A stretch of DNA of 60,251 nucleotides, from positions 1 to 60,251 of the forward strand of contig CAKTWI010000013.1 in assembly GCA_934630815.1 (NCBI GenBank), given 5' to 3'. Under the pieces are notes generated by a model. It had not been told where the DNA came from. It searched no databases and saw only the letters and a list, made by a program, of their open reading frames with translations. Numbering within the stretch: the stretch's first letter is position 1; every line of letters begins with the position of its first letter. Below are positions 1 to 8,992 of the stretch, one piece after another. A program made the position numbers and the translations under genes. The DNA is from an uncultured Senegalimassilia sp. Its GTDB lineage: Bacteria > Actinomycetota > Coriobacteriia > Coriobacteriales > Eggerthellaceae.

Positions 1-19
1 GAATTTAAACAAACGAAAA

Positions 20-47
20 AGAGGCATCAGCCTGCGCCGATGCCTCT
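20..47 (-). terminator. Rho-independent terminator downstream of thiD
   Basis: A 9-bp perfect stem (AGAGGCATC / GATGCCTCT) with a 10-base loop is followed on the minus strand by TTTTTCGTTT. This suits the 3' end of the thiamine gene run. A second hairpin with arms GGCGATAGA/TCTATCGCC lies at 141-176. Bases 48-270 hold no gene that I can support. Confidence 0.8.
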
Positions 48-270
48 AAATCAGACACACATTTTGTCCTATAAGCCGAAGGGGGCTCGGCAAGCCTCTT
101 GGGGCGCTTTGCGTTTATAGCGTTTCAACGCCGACAAAACGGCGATAGATGGGCTGTGCAGCGCACGTCTATCGCCAACCACGCCGGCCAGCCGCCGGAC
201 CGCATGGGCACGCGATCGATCGCCTTCGGCGTGGCCATGAGCATAGGTGTGGCGCCGGAGACGCCGTTGC

Positions 271-1080
271 TTAGGCGTTGTACGGCAGGTGCGGCTTTCC
301 GTGGCACCACATGTGATCGAGGGGGCCGCTGCCCTGCCCAAGGTCAAGACCGGTGGACAGAGCGCCTCGCACGAAGCCTTTCGCGCGGCGAACCGCCTGC
401 TCGATGCCGTTTCCCTGCGCCAGACCGCTTGCTATGGCACTGGAAAGCGTACAGCCGGTTCCGTGGGTGTTGCCGGTAGGAATGCGCTTCGCTCTCAGCC
501 ATGCGTGACGGCCATCGGGCAGGACGAGCAGGTCGTCGGCGGTATCGGCGCGATGGCCGCCCTTGACGAGCACCGCCCCGTTGGTTTTCCCGGAGAGCAG
601 CTTCGCCGCCTGCATCATGCCCTCGTCGTCGGCGACGGGAAAACCGCACAGCACCTCGGCCTCGGGCATGTTCGGGGTGATAACGTCAGCCAAGGGCACC
701 AGGTTCGAGACCAGCGCATCGACAGCCTGCTGCTCGATAAGACGAGAGCCGCTGGTGGCCACCATGACCGGGTCGAGCACCACGTTGCGCGCCTGATGGA
801 AACGCAGACGCTCGGCGATGACGTTGATGATCTGGGCAGAGGAGACCATGCCGATCTTCACCGCTTCGGGGCGGATATCCTCGAACACCGCATCGATCTG
901 CGCCCCGACCACTTCAGGCGAGACATCCTGCACCGCGCGCACGCCGCAGGTGTTTTGCGCCGTAATGGCGGTGATGACCGTTTCCGCATATAGACCATAC
1001 GATGCGATGGTCTTGATATCGGCCTGGATGCCCGCTCCGCCGCTTGAGTCGGAGCCTGCGATGCTGAGCACTGCTTTCAT
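271..1080 (-). CDS. thiD: Hydroxymethylpyrimidine/phosphomethylpyrimidine kinase
   Basis: ThiD phosphorylates HMP and then HMP-phosphate to give HMP-pyrophosphate, the pyrimidine half of thiamine. The 269-residue product has the usual family length. The N-terminal [19 protein letters not shown] (residues 6-24) is the ribokinase-fold substrate loop. [15 protein letters not shown] near residue 204 holds the anion hole and the catalytic GTGC. The start has a clean ribosome site (GGGAGG, 6 bases upstream). It lies 33 bases downstream of thiC and is probably co-transcribed under the thiC riboswitch, so the HMP-P made by ThiC passes directly to this kinase. The family call is secure. No thiE/thiM partner is visible in the window. 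Confidence 0.95.
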   Translation of the reverse strand: MKAVLSIAGSDSSGGAGIQADIKTIASYGLYAETVITAITAQNTCGVRAVQDVSPEVVGAQIDAVFEDIRPEAVKIGMVSSAQIINVIAERLRFHQARNVVLDPVMVATSGSRLIEQQAVDALVSNLVPLADVITPNMPEAEVLCGFPVADDEGMMQAAKLLSGKTNGAVLVKGGHRADTADDLLVLPDGRHAWLRAKRIPTGNTHGTGCTLSSAIASGLAQGNGIEQAVRRAKGFVRGALSTGLDLGQGSGPLDHMWCHGKPHLPYNA

Positions 1081-1113
1081 CGGAAACCTCCCTTTGACGC
1101 CAGCGCTACCGGC

Positions 1114-2436
1114 CTACTCGTTGTCGAGGTCGATGACGAGGCCGTCCATGATGGTGTTGACGGTGCGCACGGCGCACATCTTGCCGCACATGGTGCAGGT
1201 GCCCTCGTTGCTCGGCGGGGCGCTTTCGAAGACCTTGCGCGGGCGAACCGGATCGATGGCAAGGCCGAACTGCTCTTCCCAATCCATACGGCGACGGGCG
1301 TCGCTCATGCGATTATCACGATCGCGGGCACCCGGAATGCCCTTGGCGATATCGGCAGCATGCGCGGCGATCTTCGTAGCCACCAGGCCGTCGCGCACAT
1401 CCTGGGCATCGGGCAGGCGCAGATGCTCGGCAGGCGTGACGTAGCACAGGAAGTCGGCGCCCGAGGAGGCCGCCACGGCGCCGCCGATGGCGGCGGTGAT
1501 GTGGTCGTAGCCCGGGGCGATATCGGTTACGAGCGGGCCGAGCACGTAGAACGGCGCGTTGTGGCACAGGCGCTTCTCCAGGCGCATGTTCGCCTCGATC
1601 TCATTGAGGGCCATATGACCGGGACCCTCCACCATGACCTGCACGCCGGCGTCCCAAGCGCGCTTGGTGAGCTTGCCGATCTCGATGAGCTCGGCGATCT
1701 GACCGGCGTCGGTTGCGTCGTAGGTGCAGCCAGGACGCATGGCATCGCCGATGGAGATGGTCACATCGTGTTCATGCAAGATATCGAGAACCTCATCGTA
1801 ATGCTCGTAGAACGGGTTCTCGTTGCCGGTGGCTTCCATCCAGGCGAAGATAAGCGAGCCGCCGCGACTGACGATGTTCATGAGTCGGCCGGTTTCCTTG
1901 AACGACTCGATGGTGCGGCGATTCATGCCGGCATGGATGGTGACGAAGTCGACACCGTCCTCGGCGTGGCGGCGCACCACATCGAGGAAGTCCTCCGCCT
2001 TGATGGCGATGAGGGCCTTCTCCAGGTAGCCGATGGCATCGTACATGGGCACGGTGCCGATCATGGCAGGCGACTTCTCGATGAGCTTGGTGCGGAACGC
2101 CTGGGTTTTGCCGCTGTTGGACAGGTCCATGATAGCCTCGGCGCCAAGCTCGATGGCCGTATCGACTTTCTGCCATTCGACGGATTCGTCGGCAAGGTCG
2201 CCGGAGATGCCCAGGTTGACGTTGACCTTGGTGCGCAGGCCCTCGCCGACGCCTTCGGGCGACAGCGACGTGTGGTGGATGTTGGCCGGGATGGCGATGC
2301 GGCCGGCGGCGACGCCCTCGCGGATGAACTCCGCGCTGCGGCCTTCCTTCTCGGCGACCACGCGCATGGCGGGCGTGATCTGCCCCGCGCGGGCGAAGTC
2401 GATCTGCGTGATGAGGTTGGAGGATTCGTTACCCAT
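1114..2436 (-). CDS. thiC: Phosphomethylpyrimidine synthase (short form)
   Basis: ThiC is a non-canonical radical SAM enzyme that converts aminoimidazole ribotide into HMP-phosphate. The product is 440 residues, much shorter than the roughly 600-residue enterobacterial and Bacillus enzymes, and matches the compact form found in archaea and some anaerobes. The C-terminal cluster site reads CTMCGKMC (CX2CX3C), where the long form has CX2CX4C. I chose the ATG at 2436 (MGNESSN) because GAAGGGAG sits 5 bases upstream. An upstream in-frame ATG at 2457 lies inside the riboswitch. The gene is preceded by a TPP riboswitch and followed closely by thiD. Confidence 0.95.
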   Translation of the reverse strand: MGNESSNLITQIDFARAGQITPAMRVVAEKEGRSAEFIREGVAAGRIAIPANIHHTSLSPEGVGEGLRTKVNVNLGISGDLADESVEWQKVDTAIELGAEAIMDLSNSGKTQAFRTKLIEKSPAMIGTVPMYDAIGYLEKALIAIKAEDFLDVVRRHAEDGVDFVTIHAGMNRRTIESFKETGRLMNIVSRGGSLIFAWMEATGNENPFYEHYDEVLDILHEHDVTISIGDAMRPGCTYDATDAGQIAELIEIGKLTKRAWDAGVQVMVEGPGHMALNEIEANMRLEKRLCHNAPFYVLGPLVTDIAPGYDHITAAIGGAVAASSGADFLCYVTPAEHLRLPDAQDVRDGLVATKIAAHAADIAKGIPGARDRDNRMSDARRRMDWEEQFGLAIDPVRPRKVFESAPPSNEGTCTMCGKMCAVRTVNTIMDGLVIDLDNE

Positions 2437-2439
2437 AGA

Positions 2440-2545
2440 TGCTCCCTTCGTTGGCATTACCCATGCAGGTTCGGCGGGTCGAGGCTTATACGGGGCCTCC
2501 TCTCAGCCTGCCCGGCGCACAGCGCTAGCAAGCTCCCCCGATATA
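2440..2545 (-). promoter_or_regulatory. TPP riboswitch (THI element) controlling thiC
   Basis: Read on the minus strand, the region has the diagnostic THI-box blocks in order: CGGGGGAGC at the 5' end, GGCTGAGAGGAGG, then GAACCTGCATGGGTAATGCC leading directly into the thiC ribosome site. The Shine-Dalgarno (2442-2449) abuts the aptamer's 3' strand. Ligand binding is therefore expected to hide the ribosome site, which is translational control. No separate terminator hairpin is seen between aptamer and start codon. Confidence 0.93.
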
Positions 2546-2562
2546 CGGTTGATGTGGCCGCT

Positions 2563-2568
2563 ATTATA
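2563..2568 (-). promoter_or_regulatory. Probable thiC promoter (-10)
   Basis: A consensus TATAAT on the minus strand lies about 20 bases before the riboswitch and overlaps the last codons of thiN. The -35 region (GGAAAC at 17-base spacing) is poor. It implies that thiC-thiD can be transcribed apart from thiN. Confidence 0.55.
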
Positions 2569-3223
2569 TCCCCGGCCGCTCAGAAGTTTCCCAAGGCAAA
2601 GGATAAAAGACATAAAGCGTACCCGACTCCACGGCGATGGTGGCCTCCTGGCCGATCAGCTCGTTGGAAAGGCCAAGGCTGGTTCGATTGGTGAGGGGTT
2701 CGTCGTCGAGCGAATACTCCAGCCCGCGCTCGATGACGCCCTCGGCGCGGTCGTTTGCCGCAAAGACCGAGACGGTGCCCTTCTCCACATTATCAGGGAG
2801 GGTGAACACGTCAGGGCCGGTAACGCAGCGGATGGCGAAGCCCTCGCCGATGCCGGTGACGTAGAACCCGCGCTCGGAGTACGCGGCGAACAGCTGCAGG
2901 TTTGCCAACGTATGATCGAGCCTGCCGCCGATGCCGCCGTATATGTAGATGTCGGTGTGACGATAATTCGCCGCCCTTTGAAGGGCAAGCTCCATATCCG
3001 ATGCGTCCTTGTTCACGGGGTGACGGGAAACACGCTTCGCACGGGGAACGTAGCCGAGGGAATCGAAATCGCCCACGGCCATATCGGGCGCGACGCCGAG
3101 CCGATCAAGCGGGGCGAAACCGCCGTCGACGGCGATGATGAAGTCGAAAAAACCCTCGTTGTAGCGTGCCATGAAATCTTGTTCGTTGAAATATGTGGCG
3201 CCAACCAATGCGCAGGTTGTCAT
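2564..3223 (-). CDS. thiN: Thiamine pyrophosphokinase
   Basis: This enzyme transfers pyrophosphate from ATP to thiamine to make TPP, the ligand of the riboswitch just downstream. The 219-residue protein has the family blocks AVDGG, GDFDSLG (near residue 42), HPVNKDASDMELAL (near 64) and GGIGGRLDHTLANL (near 90). I chose ATG 3223 (MTTCALVG) because AAGGAG sits 5 bases upstream. A longer reading frame extends to 3325 but would run through the rnpB promoter. It is divergent from the RNase P RNA gene with only about 40 bases between them. Confidence 0.93.
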   Translation of the reverse strand: MTTCALVGATYFNEQDFMARYNEGFFDFIIAVDGGFAPLDRLGVAPDMAVGDFDSLGYVPRAKRVSRHPVNKDASDMELALQRAANYRHTDIYIYGGIGGRLDHTLANLQLFAAYSERGFYVTGIGEGFAIRCVTGPDVFTLPDNVEKGTVSVFAANDRAEGVIERGLEYSLDDEPLTNRTSLGLSNELIGQEATIAVESGTLYVFYPLPWETSERPGI

Positions 3224-3251
3224 GATGCTCCTTGTTTCGGTTCCGATATGG

Positions 3252-3257
3252 TAGAAT
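3252..3257 (+). promoter_or_regulatory. rnpB promoter (-10)
   Basis: TAGAAT ends 8 bases before the predicted 5' end of the RNase P RNA. No strong -35 is placed at 17 bases; TTGTTT at 3232-3237 gives a short 14-base spacer. The site overlaps the thiN leader on the other strand. Confidence 0.5.
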
Positions 3258-3265
3258 ACCACACT

Positions 3266-3611
3266 GCGAGCGGGCCAGACGATCGCGCGCCGCCTTGAGC
3301 GGCGTGAGGAAAGTCCGGGCTCCAAAGGGCAAGATGCCAGCTAACGGCTGGGCGGGGCGACCCGACGGAAAGTGCCACAGAAAAGTAAACTCCCCCGTGC
3401 AAGCGGGAGAAAAGCTGAAACGGTGCGGTAAGAGCGCACCAGCGCGTTGGCAACAACGTGGCTTGGAAAACCCCATCTGGAGCAAGCGCAAATAGGAATG
3501 CCATACGGCCGCCCTTCCGTGCATTCGGGTTGCGTGCTTGAGACGCGCGGTGACGCGCGTTCGAGATAAATGGTCGTCCAACGACAGAACCCGGCTTATC
3601 GACTCGCTCGC
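3266..3611 (+). ncRNA. rnpB: RNase P RNA, bacterial type A
   Basis: This is the catalytic RNA of RNase P, which matures tRNA 5' ends. The core GAGGAAAGTCCGGGCTCC appears near 3306, GGTAAGAGCGCACCAGCG near 3426, and ACAGAACCCGGCTTATCGA at the 3' end. The outer helix P1 is visible, with GCGAGCG at the 5' end pairing with CGCTCGC at the 3' end. Length of about 346 bases is normal. Reading frames annotated across it on either strand are spurious. It sits alone between thiN and the end of the dcw cluster, in the opposite orientation to both. Confidence 0.97.
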
Positions 3612-3624
3612 GGTTTCTCAAAAG

Positions 3625-3646
3625 GCTCCCGTTTGGGAGCTTTTTT
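3625..3646 (+). terminator. rnpB terminator
   Basis: GCTCCC-GTTT-GGGAGC is followed by six T residues, 13 bases after the rnpB 3' end. Confidence 0.93.
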
Positions 3647-3680
3647 GCTTTGTGCTGGCGGAACGTCTTCCCATTCACAC

Positions 3681-3717
3681 GAAAGCGGGGATCAAGCTGA
3701 TGCTTGATCCCCGCTTC
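3681..3717 (-). terminator. Long hairpin after divIVA
   Basis: Arms GAAAGCGGGGATCAAGC and GCTTGATCCCCGCTTC flank a 4-base TGAT loop, with one bulge. There is no long T run on the minus side, only CTTTCGTGTG. It probably ends the 20-kb dcw transcript and may also act as a processing or stability stem. Confidence 0.65.
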
Positions 3718-3825
3718 ATCGTACGCATTGCGCAAAAGCGCTATATGAGGGCGAACAGCCCTAGCGGTCAGGCCGGGCGAAGGCGCTCACCTCTCTGCAA
3801 ACCTTTAGGTGTTTGCCGCTGCAGA

Positions 3826-4755
3826 TTAGTCGAGATCGTCGATCTCGAAATCATCGGCGGCATCGCCGAAGCCGGAGAAGTCCTTCTCAACGCTGGAAGC
3901 CACAGGAGCGACCGAACCGGTGACCGCGGGCGACGCAGCGGTTACGGCAGCAGCGGTTACGGCAGCCGGGATTGCGGGCGCGTCGTCATAGGCATCGGAA
4001 CCGTCAACGGTGAGCGGAGCCTGCGGCGCGGTTGCGGCGGCCTCCTTCACCACGGGCTCGGGCTCGACATGCGTGGCGTAGCGGCCATGCTGGCCGGAAG
4101 CGAGCGCGCCTGCGGCCTTCGGGGCCTTCTCGCCGATTTCGGCAAGCTTGCGAGTGGCGTCGGTGATGAAGTCGTTGAGCAGGTCGCGATAATCCTCGCG
4201 CGCCTCCTCGCGATCGTTCTCGAGCTTGTGGATGGCATCGATGACCTTCTGGCGATCGTTCTCGGCCTTGTCGAGGATACGGTCGGCCTCGTCCTCAGCA
4301 TCCTTGATCGTGGCGGCAGCATCGGCCTTGGCGTTGGCCAGGATCTCGTCGGCGGAGCGCTGGGCGATGATGAGCGCCTGGGCGATGGCGTTGCCGTCGG
4401 CCTTCTTGGACTCGAGCTGCTTCTCGAGCTCGGCGATGCGGGCATCGCGCTCGGCGATGGCGGCATCTTTCTCGGCCAGGATGGTCGGGTCGATGGAGTC
4501 TGCGGGCTGGTCATCCTGCTCGGCGGCATGCTCGGGCTCGGGCTCGTCGAACGCCTCGTCGTCGAAGGTGGCCGGGCGGTCGAAGCCGGCGAACGTGTCC
4601 TCGCCGATCTGGCTTTGCAGCGAGGCGATCTGCTGATTCAGGCCGTCGATCTCATCGGCGACGTGCTCGAGGAAGACATCGACCTCGTCGACGTCGTAGC
4701 CCTTGCGATCGATGGAGAAGCTTTGGTTATGGATTTCAGCAGAGGTGATAGCCAT
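3826..4755 (-). CDS. divIVA: DivIVA domain cell-division protein
   Basis: DivIVA proteins bind curved membrane at septa and poles and recruit division or growth factors. The N-terminal block ITSAEIHNQSFSIDRKGYDV with VDVFLEHVADEID (residues 3-37) is the membrane-binding crossed-loop domain. The middle (about 95-205) is a long coiled coil rich in Glu, Ala, Lys and Asp. The C-terminus is Ala/Pro-rich and ends acidic. Length is 309 residues. GAAGGGA stands 7 bases before ATG 4755. It is the last gene of the dcw cluster after yggT, the usual sepF-yggT-divIVA order of Gram-positives. In actinobacteria the homologue (Wag31) directs polar growth; the role here is inferred. Confidence 0.92.
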   Translation of the reverse strand: MAITSAEIHNQSFSIDRKGYDVDEVDVFLEHVADEIDGLNQQIASLQSQIGEDTFAGFDRPATFDDEAFDEPEPEHAAEQDDQPADSIDPTILAEKDAAIAERDARIAELEKQLESKKADGNAIAQALIIAQRSADEILANAKADAAATIKDAEDEADRILDKAENDRQKVIDAIHKLENDREEAREDYRDLLNDFITDATRKLAEIGEKAPKAAGALASGQHGRYATHVEPEPVVKEAAATAPQAPLTVDGSDAYDDAPAIPAAVTAAAVTAASPAVTGSVAPVASSVEKDFSGFGDAADDFEIDDLD

Positions 4756-4800
4756 CTTTGTATCCCTTCATCTGATGTGCGGGAATGCGCAGGTGCGCAC

Positions 4801-5061
4801 CTAGAACAAGTTTACCAACAAACGTACACCGAATTGTAGTACAAGCAGCGCGACGATGGGCGTTACGTCCACCATACCTCCAATAGGGGGGATCAGGCGC
4901 TTGAACAGGTTCAAATACGGGTCGCATATGCGCGCGAGCACGTTGTTGATGTCTGCGAGGATGCCCCGATCGGTCGGGAACCATGACAGCATGACGTATA
5001 CGAAGATGATCATGCTGTACGCATCGGAAAGCGACACGATAAGGTACTTCAAACTGAGCAT
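4801..5061 (-). CDS. YggT family membrane protein
   Basis: A small protein of 86 residues with two hydrophobic segments, about residues 1-25 and 60-84. Between them is FPTDRGILADINNVLARICDPYLNLFKRLIPP (written here only as a landmark; key parts are DPYLNLFKRLIPP, near 43-55), the YggT signature. I chose ATG 5061; AAGGAG lies 13 bases upstream, a rather long spacing, and no better start is in frame. YggT proteins are found beside sepF and divIVA, and a link to septum assembly or membrane homeostasis is suspected but not established. Confidence 0.85.
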   Translation of the reverse strand: MLSLKYLIVSLSDAYSMIIFVYVMLSWFPTDRGILADINNVLARICDPYLNLFKRLIPPIGGMVDVTPIVALLVLQFGVRLLVNLF

Positions 5062-5128
5062 GCGGGGTGTTTCGCTCCTTGCTAACGCCCCGGGCGCCAA
5101 GCCCGGGGGTCGGTTTCAATACGTACGG

Positions 5129-6043
5129 TTACAAGATGCCCTGAGAACGCAGGCTCGCACGCTCGGCTTCGCTGAGAGCCGCCCCACGCGCGATGACGAA
5201 AACCTTGTCGGCGATGCAGTCGACGCTTGCATCGAGGGCGCTCGAAACGCCGAACGAGAAGTCGAGCACGCGCTTTGCCAGCGCATCGGGGGTCTCCTTG
5301 AGCGCAAGCACAACGGCGTCTCCGGCTTTAAGGGCCTTTGCGACCTTCTCGCACTCGCCGTAGCTGGCGGGCTTGACGATGGTGACCGAACGCGTGGGGC
5401 TGTGCGTGCCCGTTGCGGTGCCCTCATAGGCCTTGTACGGATCGAACGAGGAGGCGGCGGAAGCGGCCTTCGCAGCTGCCGTGAACGCGCCCTCGACAGG
5501 CTTCGCAGCCGTTTGGGCGGCCGGGGCGGCGCTGGACTCGGCGGCCTCGGCGGCGGTGGTGCTGAACAGGGCGTTCAAGCTTTCCGAACGCTCCTGGTCA
5601 GCAGCTGCCGCAGCCCTGGCGTTGGGCGTGTTGGCCGGAGCAGTGAACGCCGGGTCGACCATGGTGCGGTTGCCGAAGGATGCCGAGCTGACCTTGCGCG
5701 GAGGCAGCGGGTCGCGGTTCAGGCTGTCGGGCACGGTGGTATGCGCGCGCACGTCGTCGATGGAGACGAGCTTGGCCGGGCGATACCCGCCCGAGCCGAC
5801 CGAAGTGCGGGCATGATTGCCGCGCGCGGGACGCGTGGTGACCGAATCGTACGGATCGTAGTTCGAGCTGGGGGCAGCATCGTCCTCTTCGTAGTCGTCG
5901 TCGTAATCGTCGTAGTCGCCGGAATCGTAATCGTCGTAGTCCTTGCGGCCGCGATCGTAGTAATCGCCGCCATCGGAGAACCCGAGCTTGGACTTGATGC
6001 TGTCGAGCATGCCTTCGGGCTTGTTGAACTTGGGCATTGCCAT
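5129..6043 (-). CDS. sepF: SepF, FtsZ-associated division protein
   Basis: SepF bundles FtsZ and tethers it to the membrane. The 304-residue protein starts with an amphipathic helix (residues 1-22). It continues with a very acidic Asp/Tyr stretch (about 24-58) and a long Ala/Ser/Pro linker. It ends in the compact SepF fold (about 218-304, from SVTIVKPASYGECEKVA to IARGAALSEAE). It is about twice the usual length of 150 residues because of the linker. GGAGAG is 4 bases before ATG 6043. No ftsA exists in the cluster, so SepF is the likely FtsZ anchor, as in other actinobacteria. Confidence 0.92.
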   Translation of the reverse strand: MAMPKFNKPEGMLDSIKSKLGFSDGGDYYDRGRKDYDDYDSGDYDDYDDDYEEDDAAPSSNYDPYDSVTTRPARGNHARTSVGSGGYRPAKLVSIDDVRAHTTVPDSLNRDPLPPRKVSSASFGNRTMVDPAFTAPANTPNARAAAAADQERSESLNALFSTTAAEAAESSAAPAAQTAAKPVEGAFTAAAKAASAASSFDPYKAYEGTATGTHSPTRSVTIVKPASYGECEKVAKALKAGDAVVLALKETPDALAKRVLDFSFGVSSALDASVDCIADKVFVIARGAALSEAERASLRSQGIL

Positions 6044-6118
6044 ACCGCTCTCCTGCTTCGTTTCCTAAGGACGGCGGTCGACGCCGCCGCTGCATGTTCG
6101 GTATTGCGGACGCGAGCC

Positions 6119-6820
6119 TTATGCCCGAACGGACTCGAAGGAGTCGCTGAACAGAGCTCGGCCTATCCGCACCATGGTAGCACCCGCGCAAACGGCCTCG
6201 CGCCAGTCCTCGCTCATGCCCATGGAAAGTTCATTGAAGCGTGCGGCCTGCTCAGAGGGAAGCTGGCTGCGCAGCGCGTCGCGCAAGGCGGCCAGACCCT
6301 CGAAGCACTCGCGCGCCACATCCAGGTTACCCTGCGGGGCCATGGTCATAAGACCGCGAACGGCGATGTGGGGGAACGTCTCGGCAAGCTGCAGCGCATG
6401 AATCGCCTCATCCGGGGTGAAACCGCTTTTGCTCTCCTCCCCCGACACGTTGACCTCGAGCAAGATGTCCTGCACCTTGCCAAGACGCTCTGCCGCCTGG
6501 TCGAATTTGGCGAAATGCTCTTCTTTGCAAACCGAGTGAACGAGCGTTGCGCAAGCGACGATCTCGGGGATCTTACGCGACTGGACGTTTCCGATGAAAT
6601 GCCAGGTTTGCTCCGGCAGCTGCGCCACCTTGGCGGCAAGCACGTCGGGGCGGTTCTCGCCGAAATCGTGTGCTCCCGCGGCGATGGCTGCGGAGATGGC
6701 GGGCACATCGACCGTCTTGGAAACGGCGATGACCTTCACTTCGCGCGGGTCACGTCCGCACGAAGCGCACACGCGGGCAAGCTCTTCGAGCGTTTGCTGA
6801 TAATGCTGGGCGAATGGCAT
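6119..6820 (-). CDS. yggS: YggS family pyridoxal phosphate homeostasis protein
   Basis: A PLP-binding single-domain protein (alanine racemase N-terminal fold) thought to buffer free PLP rather than act as a racemase. Landmarks are IAVSKTV (PLP lysine, near residue 34), FGENR, HFIGNVQSRK, MTMAPQG, LSMGMSEDWREAV and VRIGRALF. The product has 233 residues, the normal length. I chose ATG 6820 (MPFAQHY) with AAGGAAG 7 bases upstream. A longer frame to 7078 overlaps pgeF and is rejected. Its start lies 2 bases after the pgeF stop. The pgeF-yggS-sepF order is the common Gram-positive arrangement. Confidence 0.93.
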   Translation of the reverse strand: MPFAQHYQQTLEELARVCASCGRDPREVKVIAVSKTVDVPAISAAIAAGAHDFGENRPDVLAAKVAQLPEQTWHFIGNVQSRKIPEIVACATLVHSVCKEEHFAKFDQAAERLGKVQDILLEVNVSGEESKSGFTPDEAIHALQLAETFPHIAVRGLMTMAPQGNLDVARECFEGLAALRDALRSQLPSEQAARFNELSMGMSEDWREAVCAGATMVRIGRALFSDSFESVRA

Positions 6821-6822
6821 GG

Positions 6823-7683
6823 CTATGCTTCCTTTCGAAACGCGATGGCGCCGTGGCGGCCGCAGGTGCCGCCGGATGCCCTGTACGAGAAATAGAGCTC
6901 CGGATTGCATTGCGTGCAGATGCCCGCATCGCAGATGCGCGCAGGGTCGACGCCTACGGCCGCAAGCTGGACACGCAACGCATCGAGCATGCTGACGTGA
7001 CGCGATGAGCGAACGCAGCCTTGCCCGAACAGCTCGGCGAAGCGCTGCTCGACCTCGCTTCCCACCTCGAAGCAGCAATCGTGGATGTGAGGGCCGATGT
7101 AGACATTGTAACCAGCAGCGGTTTCGCGCTGCTCATCAGGCGTTTTCGCGCCATCTTCGAGCGCTAGGCGCTCAACGCACGAAGCCGCGATGCCGCCGAC
7201 CACCCCGCGCCACCCCGCATGGGCCACGGCGAAGCGCCCTATGGGCGATACCGCGATGACGGGCGTGCAATCAGCGAAGCACAGCATGGCCGCCACGTTA
7301 GACGCGGTGACCACGAGCGCATCGGCAGCGGCTTGCGCACGTTGCTGGGCCGCAACGACGCTGGCGGGATCGGAAGCGTGAACGGAGACGATCTCAGTGC
7401 CGTGCACCTGGTTGGGCACGACGACCGGAACGCCCTCGCCATCGAGCGCCTGCATGGCAAGGCGGCGGTTCTCCATGACATGATCGAGGTCATCCTGCAC
7501 GTGGGCACCGAGGTTCAGCGAGGCGAACGGCCCCTGGCTCGACCCCCCGTCGCGCCCGGTGAAGGCGATGCGGACACCGCAGGCCTGGAAGAGCGCATCG
7601 TCGGTGAGCACGGAAATGCGACGCGCGCCGCAAGGGCGCGCGTCGAGTTCCGGTGCAGGCAATGTTTCGCACACGGTATGCAA
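6823..7683 (-). CDS. pgeF: Peptidoglycan editing factor PgeF (YfiH, laccase-like domain)
   Basis: This family removes wrongly incorporated amino acids from UDP-MurNAc precursors; purine nucleoside activity is also reported. Metal-site motifs are NQVHGTEIV, CFADCTPV, VAHAGWRGVVGG, IGPHIHDCCFEV and SYRASGGTCGRHGA. Length is 286 residues. The start is TTG at 7683, supported by AAGGAG 8 bases upstream; the next candidate (GTG, codon 4) is less well spaced. It lies 12 bases after ftsZ, so it is translated with the division genes. Confidence 0.92.
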   Translation of the reverse strand: MHTVCETLPAPELDARPCGARRISVLTDDALFQACGVRIAFTGRDGGSSQGPFASLNLGAHVQDDLDHVMENRRLAMQALDGEGVPVVVPNQVHGTEIVSVHASDPASVVAAQQRAQAAADALVVTASNVAAMLCFADCTPVIAVSPIGRFAVAHAGWRGVVGGIAASCVERLALEDGAKTPDEQRETAAGYNVYIGPHIHDCCFEVGSEVEQRFAELFGQGCVRSSRHVSMLDALRVQLAAVGVDPARICDAGICTQCNPELYFSYRASGGTCGRHGAIAFRKEA

Positions 7684-7695
7684 TGCTTTTACTCC

Positions 7696-8817
7696 TTAGC
7701 GCTGGCGCTTCAGAAAATCGGGGATGTAATCCTCGTCGGCGAAGCGGCCGGGCGTGCTGGTGAGCGTGGAATACGTGGACGGCTGGGGCGCCGGTGCCGG
7801 CTCGGGAGCGGCCGTGGAGGCGAACAGGTCCTTGCGGTTGAAGTCCATGGCGGACTGCTGGGGCGCATTGACCTTGAAGCCGGTGGCGATGACGGTGATG
7901 CGCACGCTGTCGCCCATGCTCTCGTCGATGATCTGGCCGTAGATGATGTTGGCGTTCTCGTCGGCGCAGGCCTCAACGGTACGGGCAGCCTCGTCGACCT
8001 CGGTAAGCGTGAGGTCGGGACCGCCGGAGATGGAGAACAGCACGCGGGAGGCGCCGGCGATGGATGCCTCGAGCAGCGCCGAATTGGTGGCCTGCTGCGC
8101 GGCGTCGAGGGCGCGGTTCTCACCGGAGGACAGGCCGATGCCCATCATGGCGGTGCCAGCGTCCTTCATAACGGTGCGGATGTCGGCGAAGTCGAGGTTG
8201 ATCAGGCCCGGGATGGTAATCAGATCGGTGACGCCTTGGATGCCCTGACGCAGCGTGTCGTCGGCGATGCGGAACGCATCGAGCATGCTGGTCTTCTTGT
8301 CGACGATCTCGAGCAGACGGTCGTTGGGGATGACGATGAGCGTGTCGACCTTCTGGGACAGCAGGTCGATGCCCTGCTCCGCCTGGTTGCGGCGGGTGCG
8401 GCCCTCGAAGGAGAACGGCTTGGTGACGATGCCCACCGTCAGCGCGCCGATTTCCTCGCGGGCGATCTCGGCGATGATGGGAGCGGCGCCCGTGCCGGTG
8501 CCACCGCCCTCGCCAGCGGTGACGAAGACCATGTCGGCCTCGGCCAGCGCCTCGCGGATCTCCGCACGGGACTCCTCGGCGGCCTGGCAGCCGACCTCGG
8601 GGTTCGCGCCGGCGCCCAGGCCGCGCGTGAGCTCCTCGCCGATGTGGATGGTCTTATCGGCATCCGACATCAGAAGGGCCTGACGGTCGGTGTTGACGGC
8701 GATGAACTCCACGCCCTTGACGCCCGCCTCGACCATGCGGTTAACGGCATTGGTGCCGCCGCCGCCGACGCCGACGACCTTGATGACCGCCAGATGCTCG
8801 CCCGTATTGTTTGGCAT
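7696..8817 (-). CDS. ftsZ: Cell division GTPase FtsZ
   Basis: The tubulin homologue that forms the Z ring. The 373-residue protein shows the nucleotide loop [14 protein letters not shown] (about residues 15-28), the signature [12 protein letters not shown] (about 102-113) and the T7 loop NLDFADI that completes the GTPase site. The Ser/Pro/Ala linker is short. The C-terminal peptide [11 protein letters not shown] is the docking tail for SepF and other partners. I chose ATG 8817 (MPNNTGEH) with GGAGG 6 bases upstream. It has its own promoter in the 175-base gap after ftsQ. Confidence 0.98.
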   Translation of the reverse strand: MPNNTGEHLAVIKVVGVGGGGTNAVNRMVEAGVKGVEFIAVNTDRQALLMSDADKTIHIGEELTRGLGAGANPEVGCQAAEESRAEIREALAEADMVFVTAGEGGGTGTGAAPIIAEIAREEIGALTVGIVTKPFSFEGRTRRNQAEQGIDLLSQKVDTLIVIPNDRLLEIVDKKTSMLDAFRIADDTLRQGIQGVTDLITIPGLINLDFADIRTVMKDAGTAMMGIGLSSGENRALDAAQQATNSALLEASIAGASRVLFSISGGPDLTLTEVDEAARTVEACADENANIIYGQIIDESMGDSVRITVIATGFKVNAPQQSAMDFNRKDLFASTAAPEPAPAPQPSTYSTLTSTPGRFADEDYIPDFLKRQR

Positions 8818-8889
8818 TGTATTCCTCCACACTATTACGCTTGCTTTGAGCTGCGTTTCACACACTCGTGGTTGTATTCACGTGGGATT

Positions 8890-8917
8890 ATTTTACACAA
8901 AGAGGGTGGGTTTGCAA
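8890..8917 (-). promoter_or_regulatory. ftsZ promoter
   Basis: On the minus strand TTGCAA (8912-8917) and TAAAAT (8890-8895) are spaced by 16 bases. The resulting leader to ATG 8817 is about 65 bases. It would allow extra FtsZ synthesis apart from read-through from mraZ. Confidence 0.6.
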
Positions 8918-8992
8918 CGCTTCGCCCCCCAACGGCAACCACATGCACATATCAGAGCGGCCCGCACACCTGCGCGCACGGGCCGCATGAGG

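Noticed and set aside
69..347. 92-codon minus-strand frame overlapping the thiD end
   Set aside because: It overlaps the real thiD stop in another frame and is Arg/Ala-rich with no ribosome site.
3220..3735. Minus- and plus-strand frames across 3220-3735
   Set aside because: The region is the RNase P RNA gene and its terminator, so these frames are not genes.
4856..6895. 679-codon plus-strand frame
   Set aside because: It crosses yggT, sepF and yggS in antisense; the Ile/Val runs come from reverse reading of acidic codons in sepF.
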